DNA from: Alkalicoccus halolimnae
GTDB taxonomy: Bacteria > Bacillota > Bacilli > Bacillales > Salisediminibacteriaceae
Assembly (NCBI RefSeq): GCF_008014775.2
Contig: NZ_CP144914.1
Span: forward strand, 3,596,001 to 3,660,000
DNA: 64,000 bases
Reading direction: 5' to 3'
Positions 1 to 7,607 of this stretch are shown here, piece after piece (position 1 is the stretch's first letter; each line of letters begins with the position of its first letter). A model generated the notes under the pieces. It was not told the DNA's origin and did no database searches. It worked only from the letters and a program-made list of their open reading frames with translations. The position numbers and the translations under genes were made by a program.

Positions 1-99
1 ACACACTTCTGTTTCCAGATCTTCTTCAAGTTCAGGAAAGGTCTGCATTTTCTTATTCATCCATAAAGAATTCGAGACCGGCGGCAGCTCTTTCGACAT
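1..99 (-). CDS. FAD-dependent oxidoreductase, N-terminal fragment (cut by window edge)
   Basis: Only the first 33 codons are present; the gene runs off the left edge. The start ATG at 99 follows an AGGGGGG ribosome binding site. The visible residues MSKELPPVSNSLWMNKKMQ and the following acidic stretch resemble the segment that precedes the Rossmann dinucleotide-binding motif in DadA-like FAD oxidoreductases, including the Bacillus YhfW type that carries a C-terminal Rieske domain. The diagnostic glycine motif itself lies outside the window, so the family call rests on resemblance of the leader only. Confidence 0.45.
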   Translation of the reverse strand, partial: MSKELPPVSNSLWMNKKMQTFPELEEDLETEVC

Positions 100-175
100 T
101 TCAAATCCCCCCTTGATATAAAATACTATCGTACTTGTTTTATTCCCATACCCCTATTTCATGAAACGAAATAAT

Positions 176-216
176 TTGAAAATTCGAGATTTTGTGGTAT
201 CATGAAAACGCTTACA
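176..216 (+). promoter_or_regulatory. sigma-A promoter with overlapping cre (CcpA) box for the aldehyde dehydrogenase
   Basis: TTGAAA at 176-181, 16 bp spacer, TATCAT at 198-203. The sequence ATGAAAACGCTTACA at 202-216 matches the cre consensus WTGNAANCGNWNNCW at every defined position and covers the -10 and start-site region, the expected place for repression by CcpA when preferred carbon sources are present. Confidence 0.6.
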
Positions 217-260
217 GATTTTTTACAGCACCACATATTAATCAGGAGGGTGATGATTGG

Positions 261-1781
261 ATGAAGTATGCCGTACCAAATTCCAAAGACAGTGTCGTTC
301 AGTTTAAAAAGAGATACGATAACTACATAGGCGGGGAATACAAACCGCCTGTGAATGGAGAATATTTTGAGAATGTTACTCCCGTAACCGGGGAAGTTTT
401 TACCGAACTTGCGCGTTCGTCCAAAGAAGACGTGGAGCTCGCTCTTGATGCAGCTCACAGCGCAAAAGCCGAATGGGGCATGATGTCCGTCACGGAACGG
501 GCCAACATTTTAAATAAAATCGCCGACCGCATAGAGGAAAACCTGGAAGCGCTCGCGGTAGCGGAAACATGGGATAACGGTAAGGCGATCCGCGAAACGC
601 TCGGAGCAGATATTCCGCTCGCTGCTGATCATTATCGTTATTTTGCTGCTGCAATCCGCAGTCAGGAAGGGGGTCTCAGCCAGATTGACAACGATACGGT
701 GGCCTATCATTTCCACGAGCCGATCGGCGTAGTCGGACAGATTATTCCCTGGAATTTCCCACTGCTTATGGCAGCCTGGAAAATTGCCCCGGCTCTGGCG
801 GCTGGAAACTGTGTTGTACTGAAACCGGCCGAGCAGACTCCTGCTTCTATTTTCGTCTGGCTGGAAATGATTGCCGACCTGCTTCCGCCGGGTGTATTAA
901 ATATCGTCAGCGGCTTCGGAGTCGAAGCGGGAAAACCGCTCGCCCAGAACCCGCGTACTAATAAAGTTGCGTTCACGGGAGAAACAACGACAGGCCGTCT
1001 GATTATGCAGTATGCCTCTGAAAATATTATACCGGTGACGCTGGAACTTGGCGGTAAATCACCAAACCTCTTCTTTGAAGATGTTATGCAGGAGGACGAT
1101 TCCTTCCTGGATAAAACGCTCGAAGGCTTTGCCATGTTTGCCTTTAACCAGGGGGAAGTATGTACGTGTCCATCCCGTGCTCTTATCGAAGAAACTATTT
1201 ATGACAAGTTTATGGATAAAGCCGTGGACCGGGTGAATAAAATAGTCGTAGGAGACCCGCTTGATACCGATACGATGATGGGGGCCCAGGCTTCGCAGGA
1301 ACAGTACGAAAAAATTCTTTCCTATCTCGACATCGGTAAACAGGAAGGGGCAAAAATTCTTTGCGGAGGCGGACCTGCTAAGCTGGAAGGACATCTCAGC
1401 GGCGGCTTTTACGTGCAGCCTACCATCTTTGAAGGCCATAACAAAATGCGTGTTTTCCAGGAGGAGATTTTCGGCCCGGTTCTTGCGGTTACCAGCTTTA
1501 AAACCAAAGACGAAGCTCTGGAAATTGCCAACGATACGCTCTACGGACTCGGAGCTGGGGTATGGTCCAGAAATATTAACACCGCTTACCGCTTCGGACG
1601 CGCCATTCAGTCCGGCCGGGTATGGACAAACTGCTACCATGACTATCCTGCGCACGCAGCGTTCGGCGGGTACAAAAAGTCCGGAATCGGCCGCGAGAAC
1701 CACTTGATGATGCTTAGCCACTATCAGCAGACGAAAAATATGCTTGTCAGCTACAGTGAAGAACCGAAAGGATTTTTCTAA
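261..1781 (+). CDS. NAD-dependent aldehyde dehydrogenase (AldB/AcoD/ExaC type)
   Basis: A 506-residue enzyme of the aldehyde dehydrogenase superfamily, which oxidises aldehydes such as acetaldehyde to acids with NAD(P)+. Visible signatures are the cofactor-fold segment [19 protein letters not shown], the glutamate motif LELGGKSPN and the catalytic-cysteine motif [11 protein letters not shown]. The ATG at 261 is chosen over in-frame TTG at 192 because AGGAGGGTGATGATTGG precedes it and family members start here. A DUF779 gene follows after 17 bp. This ALDH/DUF779 pairing is common in bacteria that grow on acetoin or ethanol, and the cre box at the promoter plus the acoABC operon at 44.4-47.6 kb fit an acetaldehyde-oxidising role. 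Substrate is inferred. Confidence 0.9.
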   Translation: MKYAVPNSKDSVVQFKKRYDNYIGGEYKPPVNGEYFENVTPVTGEVFTELARSSKEDVELALDAAHSAKAEWGMMSVTERANILNKIADRIEENLEALAVAETWDNGKAIRETLGADIPLAADHYRYFAAAIRSQEGGLSQIDNDTVAYHFHEPIGVVGQIIPWNFPLLMAAWKIAPALAAGNCVVLKPAEQTPASIFVWLEMIADLLPPGVLNIVSGFGVEAGKPLAQNPRTNKVAFTGETTTGRLIMQYASENIIPVTLELGGKSPNLFFEDVMQEDDSFLDKTLEGFAMFAFNQGEVCTCPSRALIEETIYDKFMDKAVDRVNKIVVGDPLDTDTMMGAQASQEQYEKILSYLDIGKQEGAKILCGGGPAKLEGHLSGGFYVQPTIFEGHNKMRVFQEEIFGPVLAVTSFKTKDEALEIANDTLYGLGAGVWSRNINTAYRFGRAIQSGRVWTNCYHDYPAHAAFGGYKKSGIGRENHLMMLSHYQQTKNMLVSYSEEPKGFF

Positions 1782-1798
1782 GAAAGGGATGAGAGACG

Positions 1799-2155
1799 AT
1801 GACAGAACGAGCTACAGCTACTGAAGCAGCGCTCGATCTGATTGAGAAGTTGAAAAAACGCCATGGACCACTCATGTTTCATCAATCAGGAGGCTGCTGT
1901 GACGGCAGTTCTCCTATGTGTTACCCCGATGGAGAACTTCGCATCGGAGAACAGGATTTTTATTTGGGTGAGATCGGAGACACTCCTTTTTATATGTCGA
2001 AGGATCAGTACGAGTACTGGAAACATACGCAGCTGATTATCGATGTAGTCGATGGACGTGGCGGCATGTTTTCGCTTGAAGGTCCGGAAGGGAAACGCTT
2101 TTTAACCCGTTCGCGCGTTTTTTCTGAAGCAGAGCGAAAGGAACTGCAGCTGTAA
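1799..2155 (+). CDS. DUF779 family protein
   Basis: A 118-residue soluble protein with the DUF779 hallmarks: HGPLMFHQSGGCCDGSSPMC near residues 22-41, with three clustered cysteines, and a C-terminal GRGGMFSLEGPEGKRFL segment. The family has no established biochemical function that I can name, but it is repeatedly found directly after aldehyde dehydrogenase genes, as here with a 17 bp gap and an AAGGGATGAGAG ribosome binding site. The cysteines could bind a metal or act in redox protection of the dehydrogenase; this is speculation. Almost certainly co-transcribed with the upstream gene. Confidence 0.85.
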   Translation: MTERATATEAALDLIEKLKKRHGPLMFHQSGGCCDGSSPMCYPDGELRIGEQDFYLGEIGDTPFYMSKDQYEYWKHTQLIIDVVDGRGGMFSLEGPEGKRFLTRSRVFSEAERKELQL

Positions 2156-2161
2156 TCGGAC

Positions 2162-2190
2162 TGGACAAGTCTGCTTACTTCCCGTATACT
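2162..2190 (+). promoter_or_regulatory. sigma-A promoter upstream of the SAM riboswitch
   Basis: TGGACA (2162-2167), exactly 17 bp, TATACT (2185-2190). The predicted start near 2197 lies about 10 bases before the first paired base of the riboswitch, as expected for a leader RNA. Confidence 0.65.
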
Positions 2191-2206
2191 CAATTTCAAC
2201 AACATA

Positions 2207-2308
2207 CATTTATCCAGAGTGGATGAGAGATCTGGCTCGACGACTCCACGGCAACCTGCTTCGGCAAGGTGCCCCTCCCAGCAAAGCAGAGGCTTTGAGT
2301 GATGAATG
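2207..2308 (+). ncRNA. SAM-I (S-box) riboswitch aptamer
   Basis: All S-box helices can be drawn by hand. P1 pairs CATTTATC (2207-2214) with GATGAATG (2301-2308). P2 pairs GTGGA with TCCAC, followed by the invariant CGGCAACC. P3 is closed by a TTCG loop and followed by AAGGTGC. P4 pairs CAAAGC with GCTTTG. The 3' arm of P1 can pair instead with the terminator's 5' arm (AATGAACAGG with CCTGTTTTCATT), giving the usual SAM-dependent premature termination switch: SAM bound means off. Confidence 0.92.
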
Positions 2309-2323
2309 AACAGGTACGGGTTT

Positions 2324-2364
2324 ATCCCTGTTTTCATTACTTTTAATGAAAGCAGGGATTTTTT
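2324..2364 (+). terminator. Riboswitch expression platform (intrinsic terminator)
   Basis: A 16 bp stem (ATCCCTGTTTTCATTA against TAATGAAAGCAGGGAT, one wobble) with a CTTT loop, then TTTTT. It sits 16 bases after the aptamer and overlaps the antiterminator sequence, so it should form only when SAM stabilises P1. Confidence 0.9.
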
Positions 2365-2414
2365 GTTCTTCTATTGGAAATGTATGTTGAATTTCTTTAA
2401 GAGGAGCGATTGTA

Positions 2415-2708
2415 ATGAGCATGACATTCGGGTATTTCAGCAAAGCCGCCGCACCGGAAGTATTTTTTGAAACCGTCGCCGGAACACTGTCCAGAAAGAT
2501 GAAAGACTACTTTTATGAAGTAGATGCAGGCCAGTCATTTTTCAACAGGAGCTTTTTTATTACCGTTCAGGGAGGCAGAGAAAGCTTCAAGCTCAATCTT
2601 ACGAAAGAAAAATCTGCAGAGCTTCAGGATAAAGCTCCTTTTGCGCTGGAAAACTTTCTTTGGGGAGAACTGGAAAAACAGGGTCTGCCTGCTCACAAAT
2701 TCCGCTGA
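2415..2708 (+). CDS. Unknown 97-residue protein under SAM riboswitch control
   Basis: Starts at ATG 2415 after AAGAGGAGCGAT. The protein is soluble-looking, with no signal peptide, membrane segment or cysteine, and is rich in Phe, Lys and Glu (FFNRSFFITVQGG in the middle, KLNLTKEKSAELQ later). I do not recognise the family. It is the only gene between the riboswitch terminator and a repeat element, so it appears to be the sole target of a complete S-box. S-box regulons normally cover methionine, SAM or sulfur metabolism and methionine uptake, so a link to that network is inferred; a small regulatory or enzyme-partner role is possible but untested. Confidence 0.8.
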   Translation: MSMTFGYFSKAAAPEVFFETVAGTLSRKMKDYFYEVDAGQSFFNRSFFITVQGGRESFKLNLTKEKSAELQDKAPFALENFLWGELEKQGLPAHKFR

Positions 2709-2785
2709 TAACCAGCATATCATTCCTCCTTTAAATAGAAGGCTGTATATGTTGAACTTAATAATTCGTTTCCACTTCTCTAACC

Positions 2786-2935
2786 AGCCGCTTTCGTTTC
2801 CATGAGGACGCTTTCCGGGCGGGGCCGGCCTCAGCTAATTCCGTGGTCCCTTCCGCAGGGCGTAATGAGGCTGTCCTTATTTCCCCGGGAGATGCCCCAT
2901 GTCCTCTACTGCTTACAGTAAAAATACAGAGCAGG
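2786..2935 (+). repeat. Dispersed intergenic element, copy R1 (type 1)
   Basis: Contains the family core: CTTTCGTTTCCATG, GACGCTTTCCGGG, GGCCGGCCTCAGCTAAT and a downstream CCCCATGTCC block followed by a TTACAG motif. Outer arms GAGGAC and GTCCTC are complementary. The left boundary is degenerate. Confidence 0.75.
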
Positions 2936-3015
2936 AACGATTCACTTTATATGCGTAAGAGCCACAGATATTAACACAGCCAAATAGGAAGCATGATTTA
3001 ATCTTGCCAGACATT

Positions 3016-3058
3016 AAAATAAGGCTGTCTCCGATTTTCTCAGAGACAGCCTTATTTT
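3016..3058 (-). terminator. Intrinsic terminator after the SRPBCC gene
   Basis: A perfect stem AAAATAAGGCTGTCTC / GAGACAGCCTTATTTT with an 11-base loop, T-rich on both flanks, so it may act in both directions. Confidence 0.75.
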
Positions 3059-3143
3059 ACTTTGTTAAAAGTTTTCGTGTTTACTCGTTCAGCTGGGCGC
3101 AGAATCTTTTGAAAGAGAGTGATTCTCCTCCTTTAAATGATCC

Positions 3144-3590
3144 TTATGCCCCTGCTTCCCTCATAATATGCTGAACAAATTTCTGGATCCCGTGCTTCCG
3201 GGCGCGGGTCGTCGAAAGCTTCTGTTTAAGCTTTCCTTTTAAATTAACTGGTTTTTGATAGCCCTCATAAATCAGTTCCGTTTCATTTTCATTAATTTTA
3301 ACGAGGATAAAACGCAGTTTTACTTCAAAAGCATTATCTAGAAGAAAATGCAGTTCTTTTTCTTTTCGGGAGGGCTCGTCTATATACTGAGTCGTTTCCA
3401 CAATGTGCGTTTCTGTTTTTTTTCCGTCCCGGGATGTTTGACGATGCCTCGCCCCGATCGTATCCGCTTTCCCCTCAATTAGTTTGTGTTCAACGACCTT
3501 GGGCATTAATTTCGTTATATACTGATCCTGAAATATATTCCACACTACTTCAATATGGGTCGGGACAAGCGTTTTTTCCTTCCACTCCAT
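3144..3590 (-). CDS. SRPBCC (START-like) family protein
   Basis: 148 residues. The opening MEWKEKTLVPTHIEVVWNIFQDQYITKLMPKV is the usual first strand and helix of SRPBCC proteins (polyketide cyclase/dehydrase-like lipid-binding fold), and the alternating beta pattern in the middle (ELHFLLDNAFEVKLRFILVKINENETELIYEG) fits the antiparallel sheet. No signal peptide. ATG at 3590 has GAGGGGG upstream. Flanked by a repeat and mscL; not obviously part of an operon. Such proteins often bind small hydrophobic ligands, but no ligand can be inferred. Confidence 0.65.
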   Translation of the reverse strand: MEWKEKTLVPTHIEVVWNIFQDQYITKLMPKVVEHKLIEGKADTIGARHRQTSRDGKKTETHIVETTQYIDEPSRKEKELHFLLDNAFEVKLRFILVKINENETELIYEGYQKPVNLKGKLKQKLSTTRARKHGIQKFVQHIMREAGA

Positions 3591-3730
3591 AATGAATACG
3601 GCCCCCTCACAATCTTTCTTGTTCCTCTATTATCTGCTGAAGAAGGCTTGATATTCAAGCAGACTGTTTGTGTTTTTTTATGAGAAATCGCGGTTCAATA
3701 TGAAGGAAAACGGTATAAATTAGGATTCCG

Positions 3731-4084
3731 CTATTTTTTCAGGGAGTTTCTAATTTCCCGAAGGAGAACCGTTTGTTCATCCGGCTCTGAAGTTTCTTTA
3801 CGTTTAAGCGCCTGGTAAGCTTTCACAAAAATGAAAAGAGACAAGGTAATAATGCCGAAATCGATCAACGACTGTAAAAACATTCCGTAACGTACTTCCG
3901 CTTCTCCAATAATGACGGCAGCACTTTCAATATCGACCCCGCCAATAATGATACCGAGCAGCGGAGTCATTATATGGTTTACAAAGGCAGAGATAACCTG
4001 GCCAAAAGCTGCCGCAAAAACGACTGCAATGGCTAAGTCGACAACATTTCCTTTTACCGCAAACGCCTTCAGTTCCTTAATCAT
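3731..4084 (-). CDS. mscL: Large-conductance mechanosensitive channel MscL
   Basis: MscL forms a homopentameric membrane pore that opens under high membrane tension and vents solutes on osmotic downshock. The 117-residue protein has the conserved N-terminal amphipathic helix, TM1 with GNVVDLAIAVVFAAAFG (about residues 12-44), the loop GGVDIESA, TM2 (about 66-90) and a charged C-terminal helix. ATG 4084 is preferred over ATG 4114 because ATGGAGGAAAGCATTT precedes it and the family begins at this residue. A tension-release channel fits an ectoine-accumulating halophile that must survive dilution. Stands alone between repeat R2 and the SRPBCC gene. Confidence 0.95.
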   Translation of the reverse strand: MIKELKAFAVKGNVVDLAIAVVFAAAFGQVISAFVNHIMTPLLGIIIGGVDIESAAVIIGEAEVRYGMFLQSLIDFGIITLSLFIFVKAYQALKRKETSEPDEQTVLLREIRNSLKK

Positions 4085-4308
4085 AAATGCTTTCCTCCAT
4101 TTCCGCATATTCATGTCATTTTACTACATGAACTGCACGAAAATAAAGTTGCACAGCAGACAGACGATAAGATCAGAACCCTTTCAGAAGCTGCATTTTT
4201 TCTGAAATTCTGTTAACTGTTGATTTAATGCGTGGGAAAAGTATACACCTTCTCATACATTTCGGAGGATCTTTGTGCCTGCCGCATGTGTCCCGAAGCT
4301 TTTTGAAA

Positions 4309-4647
4309 GGCTCTGTTAAAGTTTTAACAGAGATACTCATGCAAAAGCCTTGCACCATGAGGCATGAAAATATCCTTCTATGGGAATGGAAATCCCCTTC
4401 TATACAGGTGGAATCAATAATGTTCAAGAAGGGGGTTCTTTAATTAGAAGGCAGATGATGATCGGTCTTTTATACCGTAAGCTGGAGTGGACATGGGACG
4501 ACTCCGGGGCGATCAAGGACGAGCCGAAGATCCATTCCGCCCGACCAAAGGGGGGACGGAATTAGCTGAGGCCGGCCCGCCCGGAAAGCGTCCCCATGGA
4601 AACGAAAGCGACCATTCATTGCTTATCTGTTTTATTTTCAAGGTAGC
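4309..4647 (-). repeat. Dispersed intergenic element, copy R2 (type 1, full length)
   Basis: About 340 bp. Its left end CTCTGTTAAAG / TTTAACAGAG is a small inverted repeat and its right end is TTTATTTTCAAGGTAGC; both ends are shared with R5. The core hairpin pairs ATTCCG with CGGAAT between GAAGATCC and TTAGCTGAGG. Short reading frames inside it look incidental. Confidence 0.85.
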
Positions 4648-4661
4648 TTTTCGAAAAACAC

Positions 4662-4696
4662 AAAAAGCTGCCCGAAAAATCGGAGACAGCTTTTTG
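4662..4696 (-). terminator. Intrinsic terminator of the rhodanese-DsrE operon
   Basis: Stem AAAAAGCTGTCTCCGA / TCGGGCAGCTTTTT, with T5 on the minus strand, about 45 bases past the DsrE stop codon. Confidence 0.8.
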
Positions 4697-4742
4697 TAAT
4701 GGAGATATTTTTTTAAATCGATTTTTGACGGCACTACTGCTG

Positions 4743-5135
4743 TTAGAAAGTGATGGAGACGTCTGCGTCTTCTGCGAAAGACAAATATGTTACCGCTCCG
4801 CCGACTTCTATCCCCTCAACAAAATCTTCCTTAGCAAGTCCCATGACGTCCATCGTCATCTGACAACCGATAAACTTCACACCCATCTCCTGCGCCATTT
4901 CAATTAATTCCGGGATTTCCGGGACATTTGCTTTTTTGAATCCTGCCTGGAAATGCTCTTTTCCTTCGGGCACAGCAAGCTGTTTATGGGCTTCTTTATG
5001 AATCAGATTCAATCCTTCAAAAGTAAAGAAGATCTGTACTTCGTGATCGGAAGCCGCTGCTGCTGTAGCAATATTAAATACTTTGTAGGCATCAAAAAGA
5101 CTACCATTACTTGCAATAATCGCTGTTTTTGTCAT
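4743..5135 (-). CDS. DsrE/DsrF-like sulfur carrier protein
   Basis: 130 residues of the DsrE/F/H-like fold, the group that relays sulfane sulfur as a cysteine persulfide. The opening KTAIIASNGSLFDAYKVFNIA and the conserved cysteine in GCQMTMDVMGL (about residues 89-99) are typical of the cytoplasmic DsrE-like proteins found beside rhodanese genes. ATG 5135 has CGAGGAGGAATAAATA upstream. It follows the rhodanese gene by 18 bp in one operon. Together they probably move or detoxify low-molecular-weight persulfide or sulfide; the operator upstream supports this. Confidence 0.88.
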   Translation of the reverse strand: MTKTAIIASNGSLFDAYKVFNIATAAAASDHEVQIFFTFEGLNLIHKEAHKQLAVPEGKEHFQAGFKKANVPEIPELIEMAQEMGVKFIGCQMTMDVMGLAKEDFVEGIEVGGAVTYLSFAEDADVSITF

Positions 5136-5153
5136 TATTTATTCCTCCTCGAA

Positions 5154-5510
5154 TTATTTCCAGGCGTTCATTCCGCCTTTGACATTAGTAACCTTAGTAA
5201 ATCCCTTTTTCTTGAGCATTTTTGCTCCACGACTGCTTCTCATACCGCTCTGACAGATCAAAATTACCTCTTCTTCTTTAGATAACTTCTCTGATTTGCT
5301 TCCGAGCTGATGAAGCGGAAGATTTTTAAACGGACGTATGTGATTGTTTTTGAACTCTGCGGGCGTGCGTACATCGACGTATTGACTACGACGCTCTTCA
5401 AGTTTTCCTTTCAGTTCTTCCGTGGAGATACTGTTAATACCTCTGGAAGAAAACTTATTCCAAGAAATAAGAATAACTGCTGCAATAATGACACTGATTA
5501 ATATTTCCAT
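5154..5510 (-). CDS. Membrane-anchored rhodanese-like sulfurtransferase
   Basis: 118 residues: one N-terminal membrane segment (EILISVIIAAVILISW, residues 2-17), then a single rhodanese domain with the active-site loop CQSGMRS near residue 85 and the classical YVDVRTPAEF and GGMNAW motifs. ATG 5510 is chosen because AAGGAGAACAGG precedes it; the longer in-frame ATG at 5537 lacks a site. The catalytic cysteine would carry persulfide. First gene of the operon with the DsrE-like protein; the strong promoter and CsoR/CstR-like operator directly upstream imply induction by reactive sulfur species or copper. Confidence 0.9.
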   Translation of the reverse strand: MEILISVIIAAVILISWNKFSSRGINSISTEELKGKLEERRSQYVDVRTPAEFKNNHIRPFKNLPLHQLGSKSEKLSKEEEVILICQSGMRSSRGAKMLKKKGFTKVTNVKGGMNAWK

Positions 5511-5573
5511 CCTGTTCTCCTTTTCATCAAAATACATGTACGGGTATATAAAAACGTAAAAAAGAGGATTTAA

Positions 5574-5616
5574 ATACCTATATGGGTATATTACTATTCC
5601 TTGATCTCTCTGTCAA
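5574..5616 (-). promoter_or_regulatory. Strong sigma-A promoter with CsoR/CstR-type operator
   Basis: On the minus strand: TTGACA (5611-5616), 17 bp, TAATAT (5588-5593). ATACCTATATGGGTAT at 5574-5589 is an ATACC-N6-GGTAT palindrome of the form bound by CsoR-family repressors (CsoR for Cu(I), CstR for persulfide) and overlaps the -10 edge and start site. The gene context favours CstR. Confidence 0.65.
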
Positions 5617-5668
5617 GCCATTCGGAATCAATAGCAGAAGAGCAGGCGGGAAGCATAGTTTTACATGC

Positions 5669-5700
5669 AAAAAGCCGTCCGTTTATGCCGGACGGCTTTT
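5669..5700 (-). terminator. Intrinsic terminator
   Basis: Stem AAAGCCGTCCG / CGGACGGCTTT with T5 on the minus strand and TTTTGCTTTT on the plus strand. It insulates the rhodanese promoter from leftward transcription out of rocB. Confidence 0.7.
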
Positions 5701-5841
5701 GCTTTTATGAAGATTCTTTAAGGGGGAAATCTTCATGAAAAAGAGGGAGATTACTTTTTCATCTCTTCTTACAACTCCAACAGTAACAGAAATAAGTTAA
5801 GAGATTGTTGTATAAAAGTAAAGAAAAACATAAGAAATGTG

Positions 5842-5880
5842 AAAAACCTTTATAAACTTGAGACAGACAAAGGTTTTTTA
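5842..5880 (-). terminator. Intrinsic terminator of rocB
   Basis: Stem AAAAACCTTT / AAAGGTTTTT, 28 bases after the rocB stop codon; a T tract follows on the minus strand. Confidence 0.75.
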
Positions 5881-5907
5881 CGAGTATCGTTGTGCATTAT
5901 GGTGCTT

Positions 5908-7524
5908 TTATACTTCAACCTTTCCATTCTGCTGCCAGATTCGCAGCAGCTCGTGGAGCATTTCCGGAGTGTGCACGAAGGCATTTTTTTTATGAAGCCT
6001 TTCTGTCCGCTGATGAGGGTCTTTTCCGAAAGGCCCTACGTTCAGCACAGGTGCCTGCAGCTGACGCATTTCTTCAAAAGGAATAGAATATCCTTTTCCC
6101 CAAAGAGGGGTATTGCTTCGGTACGCATCCAATTCTGCTTCCGGCTTTTGATAATTCACGTAGCTCAAATCACATATACCGTTGAAGTAATGAATATGTT
6201 CCACGTGAAACCCTGCGGCAGATGCCACTTTCTCTATACCTTCTACGCCTTCTTTCACGCCCTCTTCGTGGGAAGAATTCACTGGAGGGTAATATGGTGG
6301 AGCATAAAAGACGATAACCGCAGGCGCAAGCTCAGGACAGAGAAGCATCCACTCCCCGGCCAGCCGGATGGACTGCTCCCGATCGTCCCAGGTCTCCACT
6401 TCAAGAATGGTTCTGACCGCTTCTTCCATCATCGAATCGCTGAACTTCTCCTGAACATACTTGTAAAGGTCTTCATAGCGGATGACTTTTGTATCGCCGA
6501 CGCCTCTGACATCTTCCCGTTCACAAAGCTTACGGTAATCATTATTGCACCGCTCCATCGCTTTTTCTACCACTTCTGTAAACGTGTCCATAATGGACGC
6601 CGCATCTTTCTTCATTGTAAAAACATTATAAAGTGACGCAGCCCGGTAGGGGGTCTGTGTTGAATATTTCAGTTTCAGATCCCGGAGCTGCAGCGAAACA
6701 GGCAGCGGCGTCGTTTCTCCCAGATCCTTTTCCCTGAACGCTGGATTCCATTCCATTTCCTGCGACACAAAGGAAGACATATAAGTTGCTGTAATTCCGC
6801 TCAGTGGTTCACCGACATGCGTTTCTTTACCAAAAAATAAGGCAGCAGGCATGATTTTTCCCATGGAGCCGGAGTAAATGTAGTGCGTATTATCTCCCGG
6901 ATGCTGGGTGAAGGACGGTTCACTGTTGAGAAAAAGAGAAAAATCGAGATCGTACTGCTGTTTCAATCTGAGCAGCTCCGGTACGACAGTTCTCATACCG
7001 ATAGAATCGACTTCCTCATCGGGCACAGTAACAATAAGCAGGTTCAGTTTCCACTCTTCCTCTATTGCCTGCTCGATCGTATGTAAATGAAGAACCAGCC
7101 CCATTTTCATGTCCATTGTTCCTCTTCCGAATAAATACTCGTCCGACTCAAGATCAACACGCGCTGCTTCCGGAAGGGTTTCCGGCTCTTCGTGAAGCTT
7201 CAGCGTCAGCGCTTTTGGATCAAACGCCAGCGGTTCAAGATGGCCGTATTCCTCTGTCTGCACCGTGTCAAAATGGCTGAGCAGCACAATGGTTTTTGTC
7301 ACTTCCCGATCCGGATGACGATAAAGCGCGGTAAGCGATCTTCTCCCTTTGTCCGCATCATGCATTACCACATGATCTTTATGGTGCTTAAAATAGGGCA
7401 GTGTCTTCAGCTTTTCCTGAAGCTTGACCGGAAAGTCCTTTTCTCCCTGGGAAAAAGTCCGGCTTTCCCACCCGACCATTTCACATAATAATTCCTCCAT
7501 TGCTTCTGATGTGTTCCATAGCAT
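5908..7524 (-). CDS. rocB: RocB-like M20 family peptidase/amidohydrolase
   Basis: 538 residues, close to the length of B. subtilis RocB, an M20 metallopeptidase-fold protein linked to arginine utilisation whose exact reaction is not settled. Metal-site motifs of the family are visible: LSHFDTV, GRGTMDMKMG, VPDEEVDS and NSEPSF. ATG 7524 follows CTGGAGGGCTGATAT. Monocistronic by its neighbours: repeat R3 lies upstream and two terminators downstream. A parS-like site (6197-6212) lies inside the gene. No other roc genes are in the window, so the arginine link rests on homology only. Confidence 0.88.
   Translation of the reverse strand: MLWNTSEAMEELLCEMVGWESRTFSQGEKDFPVKLQEKLKTLPYFKHHKDHVVMHDADKGRRSLTALYRHPDREVTKTIVLLSHFDTVQTEEYGHLEPLAFDPKALTLKLHEEPETLPEAARVDLESDEYLFGRGTMDMKMGLVLHLHTIEQAIEEEWKLNLLIVTVPDEEVDSIGMRTVVPELLRLKQQYDLDFSLFLNSEPSFTQHPGDNTHYIYSGSMGKIMPAALFFGKETHVGEPLSGITATYMSSFVSQEMEWNPAFREKDLGETTPLPVSLQLRDLKLKYSTQTPYRAASLYNVFTMKKDAASIMDTFTEVVEKAMERCNNDYRKLCEREDVRGVGDTKVIRYEDLYKYVQEKFSDSMMEEAVRTILEVETWDDREQSIRLAGEWMLLCPELAPAVIVFYAPPYYPPVNSSHEEGVKEGVEGIEKVASAAGFHVEHIHYFNGICDLSYVNYQKPEAELDAYRSNTPLWGKGYSIPFEEMRQLQAPVLNVGPFGKDPHQRTERLHKKNAFVHTPEMLHELLRIWQQNGKVEV
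6197..6212. other. parS-like site 1 (inside rocB)
   Basis: TGTTCCACGTGAAACC matches the Bacillus ParB (Spo0J) site TGTTCCACGTGAAACA at 15 of 16 positions; only the last base differs. Confidence 0.65.
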
Positions 7525-7607
7525 ATATCAGCCCTCCAGTTTATCTATTTTTTTCTCTGCTCTGTTCTCTGACGAGTTCTCTGCCCGGGTGCCGGTTTTA
7601 CTGAATG

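Noticed and set aside
2881..2900. CCCCGGGA motifs resembling Noc binding sites (also near 22177, 38053, 47455)
   Set aside because: None approaches ATTTCCCGGGAAAT closely enough; at least four mismatches each.
4228..4699. Several 60-70 codon open frames between mscL and the DsrE gene
   Set aside because: All lie in repeat copy R2; homologous frames are broken in R5.
5839..6636. 265-codon open frame on the plus strand
   Set aside because: Antisense to rocB, covers its terminator, and encodes no recognisable protein.
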